64,000 bases of DNA from Amphiura filiformis (GCF_039555335.1 NC_092635.1:50178052-50242051); one strand, 5' to 3'. Counted from the stretch's first letter, positions 62,501 through 63,118 are shown. Numbers and translations are program-made. The notes: generated by a model not told the origin, from the sequence alone.

Positions 62501-63118
62501 ACGCAGGCTTTGGATGCTGACATTTTCCCATGATGCACTGCGTATTTTGGCCTTTCCTACCACTGGAGGCGAATCGTATTGTGAATCGACCAAACTGCCC
62601 TGTCAAGAATCCCACTTTGTACCGCAAGCATTTTCAGTGACTCCCTGTTCTAGACCAATTTGATATATGGATGGGCCCTTTTTCAAAAATTTCTCAATTT
62701 TTCTGAAAATAGCCCAATTTTGCCTCAATCTGGCCAATTTTTTTTTAATTGGCCAGAATTCGGGGGAAAATTATGTAAAAACTAAGAAAATTTGGGTTAA
62801 ATTTGGCCCAAAATTTCAACTTTTGGTCAAAATTAGTATATTGATGAGTCCACTTTCAAGTTCTCAGTAACACAATCATACCAACCCCACACTTAAGTAC
62901 CCCCTGGCTACTAATCTACTATGACATACTTGGTGAACTGGATTCGTTGCAAGTATCTTGACCTGACACAACGTAAATGAAAACTGTGTATATTGCAAGC
63001 CAGACTGCAGCAACCTTGACGTGTGTTAATGCCATGCTTGCTGCGGTATATGGTCACCTCTGCATAGCAGTTGGTGCATATATCAAGGTGTGGCTTCACT
63101 AGATGGCTGGTACTGAGC
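1585..63118 (-). CDS. Giant multi-cadherin-domain protein, 55 exons seen, 3' end outside window
   Basis: A cell-surface cadherin: extracellular cadherin (EC) domains that bind calcium between domains and mediate adhesion or form long filaments. The exons have GT/AG borders in consistent phase, and the joined exons add to about 2,940 codons. The protein starts with a signal peptide (start codon 63035), has two N-terminal ECs, then about 12 canonical/degenerate EC pairs. Canonical ECs show D-x-x-x-G-x-I (as in IDETSGEI), EAQDR and DxNDxCP. No membrane segment, EGF, laminin G or cytoplasmic part is seen, so the gene continues beyond base 1. The size and the many ECs recall Fat, Dachsous or cadherin-23 types, but the regular Cys-bearing pairs do not match a family I can name. 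Single-base lesions in exons A2 and D4 interrupt the frame if the sequence is correct. Exon positions are in the following entries. Confidence 0.9.
1735..2480. other. Intron between D10 and C10
   Basis: AT-rich intron with two poly-C runs (2285-2297 and 2320-2330). Nothing else recognised. Confidence 0.5.
2481..2633 (-). CDS. Cadherin exon C10 (exon 54)
   Basis: This exon is 51 codons, phase 0 at both ends (acceptor TTTACAG, donor GTAAGT). It encodes IFDGSSAIYNDTSDGGFNIL, LRLYVEVMDSTKLALDQTYE and LG. It is the core of a degenerate EC and lacks Cys. Confidence 0.88.
3040..3260. repeat. Low-complexity 'GGGGGTCATAAAATTTTTG' repeats
   Basis: Three worn repeats of a G-run followed by TCA(T/C)AAAATTTTTG occur at about 3046, 3078 and 3208, with G runs up to 9. 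Non-coding intron sequence. Confidence 0.6.
3390..3552 (-). CDS. Cadherin exon B10 (exon 53)
   Basis: This 163 nt exon completes the Arg codon and ends in phase 0 (acceptor CTATAG, donor GTGAGT). It encodes TTSVTVIVYISDVNDECPSF, LYTGQVTLEDRFVLGSGTVD and LVLTGMDPDK. DVNDECPSF is the calcium linker with the conserved Cys. Confidence 0.92.
4031..4235 (-). repeat. 80 bp tandem repeat covering the 3' end and donor of exon A10
   Basis: CAGACTTACCTGAATGGCTC followed by TGTACCTCTATCCTGTGCTT occurs three times with 80 bp spacing (donor borders 4043, 4123, 4203). The spacer is CA/CCA-rich (ACACACCCACAAAACAGACT). Only the copy at 4203 is joined to the full exon. Using either other donor would shift the frame. 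Confidence 0.9.
4203..4390 (-). CDS. Cadherin exon A10 (exon 52)
   Basis: This 188 nt exon runs from phase 0 to phase 2 (acceptor ACCAG, donor GTAAGT). It encodes VEAESRNPGPSQIFYKLTRG, FQIDTKSGFITV, DYETQEEYNLVVEAQDR and GTEPF. The DYE motif is intact. Its last 33 bases plus the donor are repeated in tandem twice more downstream, at 80 bp spacing (donor borders 4203, 4123, 4043). Confidence 0.9.
4829..5404. mobile_element. MITE family with 'GTGGAAGAAGGGCCCAACTC' ends, at least two copies
   Basis: The end GTGGAAGAAGGGCCCAACTC occurs at 4829 and 5213. Its inverse GAGTTGGGCCCTTCTTCCAC occurs at about 5020 and 5383, and a worn inverse (GAGTTGGGCCTTTCTTCCA) directly abuts the second copy at 5237. 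This fits one element at 4829-5040 and a second at 5213-5404, possibly with a small third end between them. Confidence 0.8.
5405..6404. other. Intron between A10 and D9, middle: no gene recognised
   Basis: About 1 kb with more CpG than its surroundings (5560-6200). A long plus-strand open frame starting at 5297 crosses MITE ends and resembles no protein I know. No exon of the cadherin is missing here, since D9 and A10 join in phase. Confidence 0.4.
6405..6690. mobile_element. Worn foldback MITE next to a tRNA-like B box
   Basis: CTGTGGAAGAT, CACAAGGGGAGTATCAATTT and the mirrored AAATTCATACTCCCCC, AATCTTCCACAGGGGGAGTG follow the plan of the 'GGGCTATTCCAG' family. At 6411-6421 the minus strand has the exact B-box GGTTCGATTCC, a SINE or tRNA remnant. 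Confidence 0.55.
6699..6860 (-). CDS. Cadherin exon D9 (exon 51)
   Basis: This exon is 54 codons, phase 0 at both ends (acceptor GTACAG, donor GTAATA). It encodes IAVIDTTTVSDIICEAIITN, VIIQVVDELAPVFTQESYNA and ERAPPGTPVVM. The conserved Cys is in DIICEA. The linker VVDELAPVF is closer to a real calcium linker than in the array. Confidence 0.9.
6980..7005. repeat. Poly-A run
   Basis: A run of about 20 A on the plus strand, interrupted by no other base, in the intron between D9 and C9. Confidence 0.8.
7258..7483. mobile_element. MITE with about 35 bp inverted ends
   Basis: CAAATTAGTTTGATCTTACG with ATCGACCATCAATGC and the mirror GCATTGACGGTCGAT with AAAGATCAAACTAATTTG bound an AT-rich 226 bp non-coding element. 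Confidence 0.75.
7603..7746 (-). CDS. Cadherin exon C9 (exon 50)
   Basis: This exon is 48 codons, phase 0 at both ends (acceptor TCTACAG, donor GTAGGG). It encodes GFIGTVTQLNFNDIFALEEA, FLMVYIVLVDPTLLTATDYT and VQ. It is the core of a degenerate EC and lacks Cys. Confidence 0.88.
8217..8379 (-). CDS. Cadherin exon B9 (exon 49)
   Basis: This 163 nt exon completes the Arg codon and ends in phase 0 (donor GTAAGT). It encodes ASTTTVIVQVSDTNDNCPMF, DSYNGIITEQDKYVVMDNL and LALVSTDDDIS. DTNDNCPMF is the calcium linker with the conserved Cys. Confidence 0.92.
8848..8945. repeat. GA-rich purine tract
   Basis: About 95 bases almost only of A and G on the plus strand (GAGAGAGACAGAGAGAGGAG and similar), in the intron between A9 and B9. 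Confidence 0.8.
9205..9325. repeat. Small hairpin repeat, second copy of the element at 34675
   Basis: GTGCAAGAAGTCCCTATCTGC faces GCAGATGAGGCCTTCTTG. The middle matches the copy at 34675-34795. Confidence 0.6.
9374..9573 (-). CDS. Cadherin exon A9 (exon 48)
   Basis: This 200 nt exon runs from phase 0 to phase 2 (acceptor TTTAG, donor GTAAGA). It encodes VFAYRQDATSNDIFYRLKSV, FTIDSTNGVISL and EYTLVVEAEDRLTNPP. The first 36 bases of the exon together with its acceptor are repeated 102 bp upstream (plus coordinates 9640-9745), giving a second possible acceptor at 9675. Reading on from that one meets a stop codon. Confidence 0.9.
9536..9745. repeat. 102 bp tandem duplication covering the acceptor of exon A9
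   Basis: GCATCTTGTCGGTAAGCAAA and the next 80-odd bases (AAACCTAAACA, AAATCAGTTCAAGAAATAAA, CGCAAATGAAATGTGAAATG) occur twice in a row with one or two differences. The duplicated part includes 36 exon bases and the AG acceptor, so a second acceptor exists at 9675. Confidence 0.9.
10083..10226 (-). CDS. Cadherin exon D8 (exon 47)
   Basis: This exon is 48 codons, phase 0 at both ends (acceptor ATCAG, donor GTGAGT). It encodes VSLDDASCPTSSTDVIVTIS, then DSLAPVFSPPDYKASIMEGD and DVGTMVTQ. The conserved D-exon Cys is present and the linker reads ISDSLAP, not a full DxNDN site. Confidence 0.9.
10353..11686 (-). mobile_element. Tc1/mariner-type transposon, decayed, with about 200 bp inverted ends
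   Basis: It starts CAGGGTGTATCAAAATTAAG and ends CTTAATTTTGATACACCCTG, flanked by TA on both sides, the usual target duplication of this superfamily. The 1,334 bp length fits. The inverted ends extend about 200 bases (10353-10558 and 11484-11686). The interior carries a broken transposase on the minus strand. Confidence 0.88.
10640..11294 (-). pseudogene. Broken transposase of the mariner-type element
   Basis: From an ATG at 11294 the minus strand reads MDTPQYTPEQRAFLIAVYHR, then GRPRTGRSAANILAVRNTLQ in a shifted frame, then FLIGDEAEFALNV, then DLDELQRCI and RRAEICIQKN. The order of the helix-turn-helix start, the GRPR-like linker, a 'DEAxF' catalytic-region motif and the C-terminal tail is that of mariner-type transposases. 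Frameshifts and a large loss in the catalytic part make it inactive. Confidence 0.75.
12013..12159 (-). CDS. Cadherin exon C8 (exon 46)
   Basis: This exon is 49 codons, phase 0 at both ends (acceptor CTGTAG, donor GTCAGT). It encodes VFTGIVSSVGNPSFELVQTT, RSLYMSIKLVNQTGILDGAV and YTLK. It is the middle of a degenerate EC, without acidic calcium residues and without Cys, as in all C exons. Confidence 0.88.
12505..12760 (-). repeat. Two decayed tandem copies of the 3' end of exon B8
   Basis: GAGCAACCACCATTAACTGT in the exon (12775) recurs as GAGCAACCACCATTAGCTGT (12651) and GAGCAACTACCAATAACTGT (12536), each with the following CCAGATTCT and the intron-side CAATTTGAATTACA. The period is about 115-124 bases. 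The middle copy keeps a usable donor (GTAAGT, border 12643), but using it would shift the frame. Confidence 0.85.
12761..12920 (-). CDS. Cadherin exon B8 (exon 45)
   Basis: This 160 nt exon completes the Arg codon and ends in phase 0 (donor GTAAGT). It encodes SSTVSVFVTVTDANDNCPMF, YYGNITRQDVYVVNENLEQL and MVVAQDPDS. DANDNCPMF is the calcium linker with the conserved Cys. Two decayed copies of the 3' end of this exon with its donor lie just downstream in the intron (12505-12690). Confidence 0.92.
12953..13262. mobile_element. MITE with TATAGACGAATCCAA ends
   Basis: The left end TATAGACGAATCCAA and right end TTGGATTCGTCTATA are perfect inverted partners about 310 bp apart, compatible with a TA target duplication. 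The interior is non-coding. It lies immediately 5' of exon B8. Confidence 0.65.
13529..14090. repeat. Nested inverted repeats
   Basis: AACAAGTATCTAGACCATTG at about 13550-13569 is mirrored by GGTCTAGATACTTGTT at 13760-13775. AACTAGAAATTTCAATTGAA at about 13808-13827 is mirrored by CCATTGAAATTTCTAGTA at about 14061-14078. Probably two overlapping inverted-repeat elements; non-coding. Confidence 0.55.
14298..16407. repeat. Direct repeat pair of about 700 bp (14298-14998 and 15702-16407)
   Basis: The two copies begin TTAACCCCAGACAAAATAAT and end AGAAAATCTCTGCCA, with only scattered base changes and a few small indels. Each contains the same 64-codon open frame apart from its last residue, which is probably chance. 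They lie in the 8.1 kb intron next to the cadherin array. Confidence 0.85.
16450..16530. repeat. Short hairpin
   Basis: CTTCCCAATCCCCCAG and CTGGGGGATATGGGAAG face each other about 40 bp apart. Confidence 0.5.
16531..20296. other. 8.1 kb intron, right part: no gene recognised
   Basis: About 3.8 kb without a recognisable coding region. The part 18700-20250 has more CpG and a few splice-donor-like sites on the minus strand (for example GGTGAGAAA at about 19612-19620). An unrecognised non-coding exon of another transcript cannot be excluded. Confidence 0.3.
20984..21180 (-). CDS. Cadherin exon A8 (exon 44), last exon of the array block
   Basis: This 197 nt exon starts in phase 0 and ends in phase 2. 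It encodes VLAETFDNTQDIIYSIRSSS, DKFKIDETSGEITVKDD and LVVEAQDRRLDPIR, nearly identical to A1-A7. The next exon in order (B8) is diverged and lies 8.1 kb away, so the homogenised block ends inside this unit. Confidence 0.92.
21482..22701 (-). CDS. Cadherin array unit 7: exons A7, B7, C7, D7
   Basis: Exons: A7 22505-22701 (197 nt), B7 22207-22366 (160), C7 21942-22094 (153), D7 21482-21634 (153). The frame is open. C7 is slightly diverged (QFIGITDVIDNSGAGFSVEI) and D7 has two extra codons (CTSTNIANVNITATN). This and A8 form the downstream edge of the homogenised block. Confidence 0.92.
23057..24258 (-). CDS. Cadherin array unit 6: exons A6, B6, C6, D6
   Basis: Exons: A6 24062-24258 (197 nt), B6 23762-23921 (160), C6 23483-23635 (153), D6 23057-23203 (147). 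The frame is open and borders are canonical. The sequence is close to consensus: DVNDECPEFVNSAFTGLISS in B6, STAVTDNSGAGFTVETAPSS in C6, PICTSVANVDITATNLSP in D6. Confidence 0.92.
24605..25857 (-). CDS. Cadherin array unit 5: exons A5, B5, C5, D5
   Basis: Exons: A5 25661-25857 (197 nt), B5 25362-25521 (160), C5 25080-25232 (153), D5 24605-24754 (150). The frame is open. D5 has one extra Thr codon (CTTSVANV) shared only with D4. A read-through of C5 and the following intron gives the same 112-residue string as in unit 4, so exon and intron are both identical over more than 300 bases. Confidence 0.92.
26187..27431 (-). CDS. Cadherin array unit 4: exons A4, B4, C4, D4 (D4 lesion)
   Basis: Exons: A4 27235-27431 (197 nt), B4 26939-27095 (157), C4 26659-26811 (153), D4 26187-26335 (149). 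D4 has lost one base exactly at the exon/intron border: the plus strand reads TTACGTGAC where other copies read TTACCGTGAC. A GT donor remains but the exon is one nucleotide short (149 against 150 in the sister exon D5), which shifts the frame. From C4 through D4 this unit is almost identical to unit 5, introns included, indicating a very recent copy or conversion event. Confidence 0.87.
27769..28941 (-). CDS. Cadherin array unit 3: exons A3, B3, C3, D3
   Basis: Exons: A3 28745-28941 (197 nt), B3 28452-28611 (160), C3 28183-28335 (153), D3 27769-27915 (147). The frame is open. Differences from the array consensus include Gly for Val in A3 (NAEDGALYT), Ile in C3 (DMIYTIE at its end) and TSVVT at the end of D3. 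The introns are clearly homologous to those of neighbouring units, so the whole genomic unit was copied. Confidence 0.92.
29279..30976 (-). CDS. Cadherin array unit 2: exons A2 (frameshifted), B2, C2, D2
   Basis: Exons: A2 30781-30976 (196 nt), B2 30484-30640 (157), C2 29700-29852 (153), D2 29279-29425 (147). A2 lacks one base near its 5' end (TTTTGC instead of TTTCTGC on the plus strand at about 30967), so it shifts frame if spliced at the usual acceptor. B2 has lost one Val codon (VYVTSSS instead of VYVVTSSS), an in-frame change shared with B4. The B2-C2 intron has a 0.5 kb repeat insertion (29934-30451) that makes this unit about 2.04 kb long against 1.5-1.6 kb elsewhere. Confidence 0.85.
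29934..30451. mobile_element. Repeat insertion inside array unit 2, related to 145-376
   Basis: Absent from the same intron of all other units, so its borders are clear. The part 29941-30175 is an inverted copy of 145-376 (shared GCGTGCTAGTGATTGGTCGC, GTTACGTGACGTGTTACGCG). The part 30305-30450 is a hairpin with about 60 bp arms (GGGTATTGTGAAATATCTAA and its mirror). The ends ATTCATAACCTCATTAA and TTATGAATGAGGTTAA are partly inverted. Non-coding. Confidence 0.8.
31334..32516 (-). CDS. Cadherin array unit 1: exons A1, B1, C1, D1
   Basis: Exons: A1 32320-32516 (197 nt), B1 32018-32177 (160), C1 31751-31903 (153), D1 31334-31480 (147). All borders are GT/AG and the frame is open. A1 encodes SAETFDNTQDIVYSIRSSSD and VVEAQDRRLDPIR. 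B1 has EILDVNDECPEF and VVTSSSQRLVLSATDKDI. C1 has DNSGAGFTVETAPSS and YYIKVGDFSKLVPDMTYTIQ. D1 has QPICTSVANVDITATNLSP. Together they are two EC domains, the first calcium-type, the second degenerate. The intron A1 side (32520-33600) carries unrelated AT-rich sequence and an inverted-repeat element, unlike the introns inside the array. Confidence 0.92.
32796..32837. repeat. Short perfect palindrome
   Basis: ACATATTATCATAATT and AATTATGATAATATGT surround a TTTAA-rich centre. Confidence 0.6.
33320..33568. mobile_element. MITE with 32 bp inverted ends
   Basis: TGTGATGCGATCAAGCAAAA and TTTTGCTTGATCGCATCACA bound a 249 bp AT-rich, non-coding element. It sits between exons D0 and A1 at the upstream edge of the array. 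Confidence 0.8.
33670..33819 (-). CDS. Cadherin exon D0 (exon 15), first exon of the tandem array
   Basis: This exon is 50 codons, phase 0 at both ends (acceptor TTAAG, donor GTAATT). It encodes VSIADSNQPLCSSSDVNVN, ITAADLSPNFDQQEYGASI and DEGSAVGTPVVT. It is recognisably the same exon as D1-D7 but more diverged, marking the upstream edge of the homogenised block. Confidence 0.9.
33911..34159. mobile_element. MITE, 'GTCACAATCTGGTCCATGGG' type
   Basis: TGGTCCATGGGGGCCAAAGG at the left and CCTTTGGCCCCCATGGACCA at the right are perfect inverted partners, with TATATGTGAC/GTCACATATA as outer ends. About 249 bp, non-coding. A TA or TATA flank is possible. Confidence 0.8.
34325..34405 (-). repeat. 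tRNA-like remnant
   Basis: The minus strand reads AGTTGGTTAAGCTCTAGACC (A-box-like) and, 20-odd bases on, GGTTCGATCCTC (B box). The T stem and acceptor stem do not pair, so this is a tRNA-derived remnant, not a working tRNA gene. Confidence 0.5.
34436..34621. mobile_element. Foldback MITE, 'GGGCTATTCCAG' family
   Basis: A complete palindromic copy of 186 bp with outer ends TGGGCTATTCCAGTTTAAAT and ATTTCAACTGGACTAGCCCA. Confidence 0.8.
34675..34795. repeat. Small hairpin repeat, also at 9205-9325
   Basis: GTGCAAGAACCCCTATCCGC with TAGCTGCC on the left and GCAGATGGGTCTTCTTGCAC on the right are inverted partners. The same element occurs at 9205-9325 (CAATTTCTGCATTCTATATTG shared in the middle). 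Confidence 0.65.
34970..36031. mobile_element. 1.06 kb inverted-repeat element with an internal satellite-like array
   Basis: The outer 67 bases are inverted copies: GGAAGAAGGGGCTATCGTGT with CGGAAATCAACTTCTAA on the left, TTAGAAGTTGATTTCTGAGG and GTGCACGAAAGCCC on the right. Inside, about three repeats of a 145-150 bp unit (35150-35580) share ATAAATATGCAAATAACATG, ACCAAGTTTGAAGTTGATTG and GGATTAATGAA. No ORF of note. Confidence 0.7.
36540..36662. repeat. Short hairpin element
   Basis: GAAGTGGACTGACCAGTCGG and CAGCTGGTCAGCCTCACTTC face each other about 80 bp apart. No coding content. Confidence 0.5.
38181..38396 (-). pseudogene. LINE-type retroelement C-terminal fragment
   Basis: One open frame on the minus strand reads CRITRGWTVFYFPVEVRSRG, FYNTSLTKCLAALGVPKGKR, KPILDTASKTALRASYVIWL then CRNTKAF and a stop. 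The pattern 'FPVEVxxRGFxxxSLxxxLxxLG...A...ASYxIWLxR' is the typical C-terminal tail after the reverse transcriptase in invertebrate non-LTR retrotransposons. A stop precedes it and the rest is missing. Confidence 0.6.
38387..38735. repeat. Direct repeat pair, about 35 bp
   Basis: CAACCTTCTTATTTTCAGAA followed by TTTTAAGGAGGCATT occurs at about 38387 and again at about 38701. A tandem or dispersed duplication in the 12 kb intron. Confidence 0.5.
39270..39407. repeat. Palindromic MITE-like hairpin
   Basis: CTTGTGCACAAAAGGGCTAA is mirrored by TTAACCCTTTTGTGCACCAAG about 30 bp on. Similarity continues outward to TTGGAGC and GCTCCAA. Confidence 0.65.
39660..42850. repeat. Decayed 3.2 kb element with long inverted ends
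   Basis: GAATTAATTCCTCAATCGAC at 39720-39740 and its inverse GTCAATTGAGGAATTAATTC at 42746-42765 start a region of inverted similarity that runs inward for about 150-250 bases (GTACTGG, TCGACCAAAATCCACCCTGGGCAAA against its worn mirror). The inside has no ORF I recognise. It contains younger insertions (40290-40680 and the G-rich 40740-41330 stretch). Confidence 0.5.
40300..40680. repeat. Repeat rich in 'ACTCGCTTGTAA' motifs in both orientations
   Basis: CGCTTGTAA/TTACAAG motifs recur about ten times in both directions. A perfect 24-base palindrome (TACATGTAAGAT then its mirror) lies at 40405-40428. Probably a foldback element; its ends are not clear. Confidence 0.55.
43253..43469. mobile_element. 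MITE, 'AGGGCTCATATTGAAAT' ends
   Basis: The left end AGGGCTCATATTGAAATACC and right end GGAATTTCAATATGAGCCCT are inverted partners, 217 bp apart end to end. The interior is non-coding. Confidence 0.75.
44182..44614. mobile_element. Inverted-repeat element with internal CCCCTTTT repeats
   Basis: CACAAAAGTTGACAACCATG near 44210 is mirrored by CATGGTTGTCAACTTTTGTG near 44569, extending outward through GGCCCCC/GGGGGCC and the GCATCCATG/CATCCATGG ends. The interior repeats a CAAACACCCCTTTT-like unit several times. No coding content. Confidence 0.7.
44772..44961. mobile_element. Foldback MITE, 'GGGCTATTCCAG' family
   Basis: A complete palindromic copy of about 190 bp: TGGGCTATTCCAGTTGAAAT and ATTTCAACTGAAATAGCCCA as outer ends, CACAGGGAGTGTGAATTTCA and its mirror inside. 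This copy best shows the family ends. Confidence 0.85.
45538..45724. mobile_element. Foldback MITE, 'GGGCTATTCCAG' family
   Basis: A complete palindromic copy: TGGGCTATTACAGTTTAAAT at the left and ATTTCAACTGGAATAACCCA at the right, with inner CACACAGGGGGTGTAGATTT mirrored by AAATTCACACTCCTGTGTGG. About 187 bp. Confidence 0.8.
46045..46191 (-). CDS. Cadherin exon C0 (exon 14)
   Basis: This exon is 49 codons, phase 0 at both ends (acceptor TTACAG, donor GTAAGA). It encodes TFYAETSVTDGTGAGFDVEE, NIYYVTIQDFSALTIGQSYT and IQ. It aligns with array C exons (TAVTDNSGAGF..., DYYIKVGDFSKL..., YTIQ). The next exon lies 12.2 kb away, the largest intron in the window. Confidence 0.9.
46249..46854. mobile_element. 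Terminal-inverted-repeat element, about 0.6 kb
   Basis: The ends ATCCTTCATTAATATATTCT and AGAATATATTAATGAAGGAT are perfect inverted partners. The similarity continues (GTTCATTAATTGGTTAA against TTAACCAATCAATGAAC). No coding sequence is recognised inside. Confidence 0.7.
46861..47036. repeat. Long hairpin, about 65 bp arms
   Basis: Left arm pieces GGGATCTGGTGGAATCTATT and GAACTGGAGACCGTGAACCT are mirrored on the right by AATAGATTCCACCAGATCCC and CACGGTCTCCAGTTC. The turn is GC-rich (CTCGACCTGGCGGTCTCGGG). It lies directly beside the inverted-repeat element at 46249-46854. Confidence 0.75.
47578..47800. repeat. Near-perfect palindrome with 84 bp arms and A/T-run ends
   Basis: Arms 47603-47686 and 47694-47777 are inverted copies with about one mismatch, separated by only 7 bases. 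Runs of A and T extend the pairing on both ends. Such a low-mismatch hairpin is either young or under conversion. Confidence 0.85.
47880..48200. repeat. Dispersed repeat remnant with tRNA-like B box
   Basis: On the minus strand, GAATTCGAGTCCCGCC (47919-47934) looks like a pol III B box. It is followed on the plus side by a GC-rich stretch with GGGGGCCTAAAGCGCCCCTG. Probably an old SINE or MITE fragment; no A box is recognised. Confidence 0.35.
48528..49135. repeat. Short-motif tandem array arranged as a 600 bp inverted repeat
   Basis: From 48530 to about 48825 the plus strand repeats variants of CCATTTGGTCTAATAA about every 16-17 bases. From about 48835 to 49130 it repeats the reverse complement (GGTTATTAGACCAAATGG). 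Turned around at about 48830, the two halves form one long imperfect hairpin. The same motif occurs in short patches at 40958-41012 and 41350-41400. Confidence 0.85.
49536..49701 (-). CDS. Cadherin exon B0 (exon 13)
   Basis: This 166 nt exon completes the Arg codon and ends in phase 0 (donor GTACAA). It encodes STSVTINVIDMNDSCPEF, then VVYNGQVSSQDAYVVDDQ and MLTASDPDQ. MNDSCPEF is the NDxCP linker that closes a canonical EC and opens a degenerate one. Confidence 0.92.
49702..50694. other. Intron between A0 and B0: no gene recognised
   Basis: AT-rich intron DNA with A-rich stretches at 50300-50420. No repeats or coding sequence recognised. Confidence 0.4.
50695..50891 (-). CDS. Cadherin exon A0 (exon 12)
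   Basis: This 197 nt exon starts in phase 0 and ends two bases into an Arg codon. It encodes VSAKNSAGTDVGIVYRIKSA, AIDEQSGAISL, VDYETYKDYTLVVEAQDR. It keeps the ancestral DYE calcium motif, which in the homogenised array is changed to NAED. This makes it a useful outgroup for the array A exons. Confidence 0.92.
51679..51825 (-). CDS. Cadherin exon 11: D-type exon of the first EC pair
   Basis: This exon is 49 codons, phase 0 at both ends (acceptor TTCCAG, donor GTGAGT). It starts LYVNSTNAGTCSDSTIVTV, with the single conserved D-exon Cys, then NVLTSRNPVFDEDNYAKSV and SENASPGIILV. The linker position reads LTSRNP, so the calcium DxND motif is missing before NPVF, and a new canonical EC begins. 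Confidence 0.9.
52290..52352. repeat. Short tandem duplication
   Basis: TTAGACCAACAATTTAGCAG occurs twice, at about 52292 and 52325, with a 33 bp period. It lies in the intron after exon 10. Confidence 0.6.
52417..52749 (-). CDS. Cadherin exon 10: fused B+C exon of the first EC pair
   Basis: This is the largest exon, 111 codons, phase 0 at both ends (acceptor ACACAG, donor GTAAGA). It begins AEQVNNAARSATVLLTVTIT, then DLNDNCPSF, the first NDxCP linker, then a degenerate EC with LVIFARDDDDIFEGVTS and LYVKLLEPQNL. It equals exons B and C of later units joined without an intron, so it shows the pair in a form with one intron fewer. Confidence 0.9.
53699..54057. mobile_element. TTAA-flanked palindromic MITE
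   Basis: The ends GGTGGTACTACACCCCTGG and CCAGGGGTGTAGTACCACC are perfect inverted copies directly bordered by TTAA at 53699-53702 and 54054-54057. The inverted similarity continues inward for over 100 bases (GCAAGGACTACAACTACTGC against GCAGTTGTAGTCCTTGC). No coding content. Confidence 0.8.
54390..54496 (-). CDS. Cadherin exon 9: middle of EC3
   Basis: This 107 nt exon completes the split codon from exon 8. It encodes ADETYLTIDETTGVITVKTA then FDRNVVGDTYTVNVI. TIDETTGVI is the classic D-x-x-T-G-x-I strand of EC domains and FDRN stands at the LDRE position. It corresponds to the A exons further down but is shorter. Confidence 0.85.
54869..55082 (-). CDS. Cadherin exon 8: calcium linker and start of EC3
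   Basis: This exon is 214 nt and ends with one base over. It carries VLHIEVVDLDDLPPVFDYPA, which is a strong DxDDxPPxF inter-domain linker, then EEQSTGPL and VRAVDQDVDIDEDIIYS, the AxDxD motif of the next EC. Here the ordered canonical ECs begin. The linker still has proline rather than the Cys seen in all later NDxCP linkers. Confidence 0.9.
55875..56018 (-). CDS. Cadherin exon 7
   Basis: This exon is 48 codons, phase 0 at both ends, with acceptor AAACAG and donor GTAAGT. It encodes NIPFSVSCTTINDHN and later ITVAGLLDYETGPKSYDI then TLKVT. LLDYET matches the conserved LDRE/LDYE calcium motif of EC domains and DITLKVT the following strand. Confidence 0.85.
56678..56791 (-). CDS. Cadherin exon 6
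   Basis: This exon is 38 codons, phase 0 at both ends, with acceptor TTTATAG and donor GTATGA. It encodes HSPLGTTVRFEIPIVAEDPD followed by a stretch with one Cys (GNFACEL). 'PLGTTV...VAEDPD' matches the early strands and AxDxD calcium site of an EC domain. Confidence 0.8.
57346..57712. repeat. Inverted-repeat element (MITE-like)
   Basis: AAAATTGTTTGGTTGCCCTT near 57346-57366 is mirrored by AGGGCAACCAAACATTTTAT near 57687-57706. The centre has T- and A-rich runs and GGGTCGG/CCGACCC partners (57386, 57650). No coding capacity. It abuts cadherin exon 5. Confidence 0.5.
57731..57814 (-). CDS. Cadherin exon 5
   Basis: This exon is 28 codons, phase 0 at both ends, with acceptor TTTCACAG and donor GTATGT. 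It encodes NCINARIQFQNLNEPAVLDP then VYNADVFE. The sequence VYNADVFE is the usual start strand of an EC domain, so a domain boundary probably lies inside this exon. The reading frame joins both neighbours without a stop. Confidence 0.75.
57815..59170. other. Intron 4, left part: no gene recognised
   Basis: Mixed-composition intron DNA between cadherin exons 4 and 5. Apart from the 110 bp hairpin at 58840-58948 and a lone MITE-end-like ATTTCATTATGAGCCCTTA at about 59062-59080, I see no structure. Confidence 0.4.
58840..58948. repeat. Short inverted repeat (hairpin)
   Basis: TTCAGTGCAAAATGGGTCGA and its partner TCGACCCATGTTGCACTGAA face each other about 60 bp apart. It is a possible small MITE remnant. 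Confidence 0.5.
59171..59520. mobile_element. Inverted-repeat element with 78 bp ends and a retroelement coding fragment
   Basis: The left arm 59171-59249 and right arm 59443-59520 are almost perfect inverted copies. Between them the plus strand stays open (59255-59446) and reads VKIIDREPKYFERGVKEAIY then IRVNQP. This matches the 'RE...RxxKEAIxIR...PxLN' pattern near the C-terminus of GIY-YIG endonuclease domains in Penelope-like and related retroelements. The fragment is too short to be active. Confidence 0.65.
59706..59816 (-). CDS. Cadherin exon 4: EC1/EC2 boundary
   Basis: This exon is 37 codons, phase 0 at both ends, with acceptor TATAG and donor GTGAGT. It encodes DPIIIESVVDLNDVIIYQDK then VLPIITCDPPPGSG. 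The VVDLND motif resembles a DxND calcium linker that closes EC1 and opens the next domain. Confidence 0.8.
59870..60232. mobile_element. TTAA-flanked inverted-repeat element
   Basis: The ends read TTAAAGGCCCATTCATTGAT and, inverted, AATCACTGAATGGGCCTTTAA, so TTAA flanks both sides. The interior has no coding capacity. TTAA duplication is typical of piggyBac-type transposition. It lies in the intron between exons 3 and 4. Confidence 0.7.
60903..61054 (-). CDS. Cadherin exon 3: rest of EC1
   Basis: This 152 nt exon runs from phase 1 to phase 0. It encodes GGPVYTINVDPPDSAITW, a Cys pair separated by about a dozen residues (WTCTE ... SPCHY), then YRLIQNRTFNIE. The strand pattern fits the middle and end of an EC-like domain. 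The two cysteines could form a disulfide, which is an inference. Confidence 0.8.
61221..61365. mobile_element. Foldback MITE, 'GGGCTATTCCAG' family, 5'-worn copy
   Basis: It has a palindromic layout: ATTCCAGATGAAATCC, ACACCCC, GACATGACCTTAATCT on the left mirrored by CCATTTGAAATCTACACCCC and TATTTCAACTGCAATACCCC on the right. It has the same sequence plan as the copies at 34436, 44772 and 45538. Confidence 0.7.
61385..61462 (-). CDS. Cadherin exon 2: start of EC1
   Basis: This 78 nt exon has both outer introns in phase 1. It encodes the mature N-terminus, with the motif ACQFNGTIDPTENELYITI followed by LEEEQTG. An early Cys and an acidic LEEEQ turn are typical of the first strands of an N-terminal EC domain. 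Acceptor and donor are canonical (ACCAG / GTGAGG). Confidence 0.8.
61463..62929. other. Intron 1: no gene recognised
   Basis: This is the 1.47 kb intron between cadherin exons 1 and 2. At 62670-62830 there is a low-complexity repeat in which GAAAATAGCCCAATTTTGCC is shared with the intron at about 9898-9918. Nothing else is recognised. Confidence 0.5.
62930..63118 (-). CDS. Cadherin exon 1: 5'UTR end, start codon and signal peptide
   Basis: The coding part is 62930-63035 (35 codons plus one base). The start codon has a good context (A at -3, G at +4). The first 25 residues have a hydrophobic core (AAVWLAIYTVFIYVV) ending in VSG, followed by QDTCNESSSP, which fits a cleaved secretion signal. 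The donor GTATGT lies just left of 62930. A pyrimidine-rich tract and CAG immediately right of 63118 look like a splice acceptor, so 63036-63118 is probably the end of the 5'UTR and a non-coding leader exon lies further right. Two short upstream ATG frames occur in this leader. Confidence 0.8.
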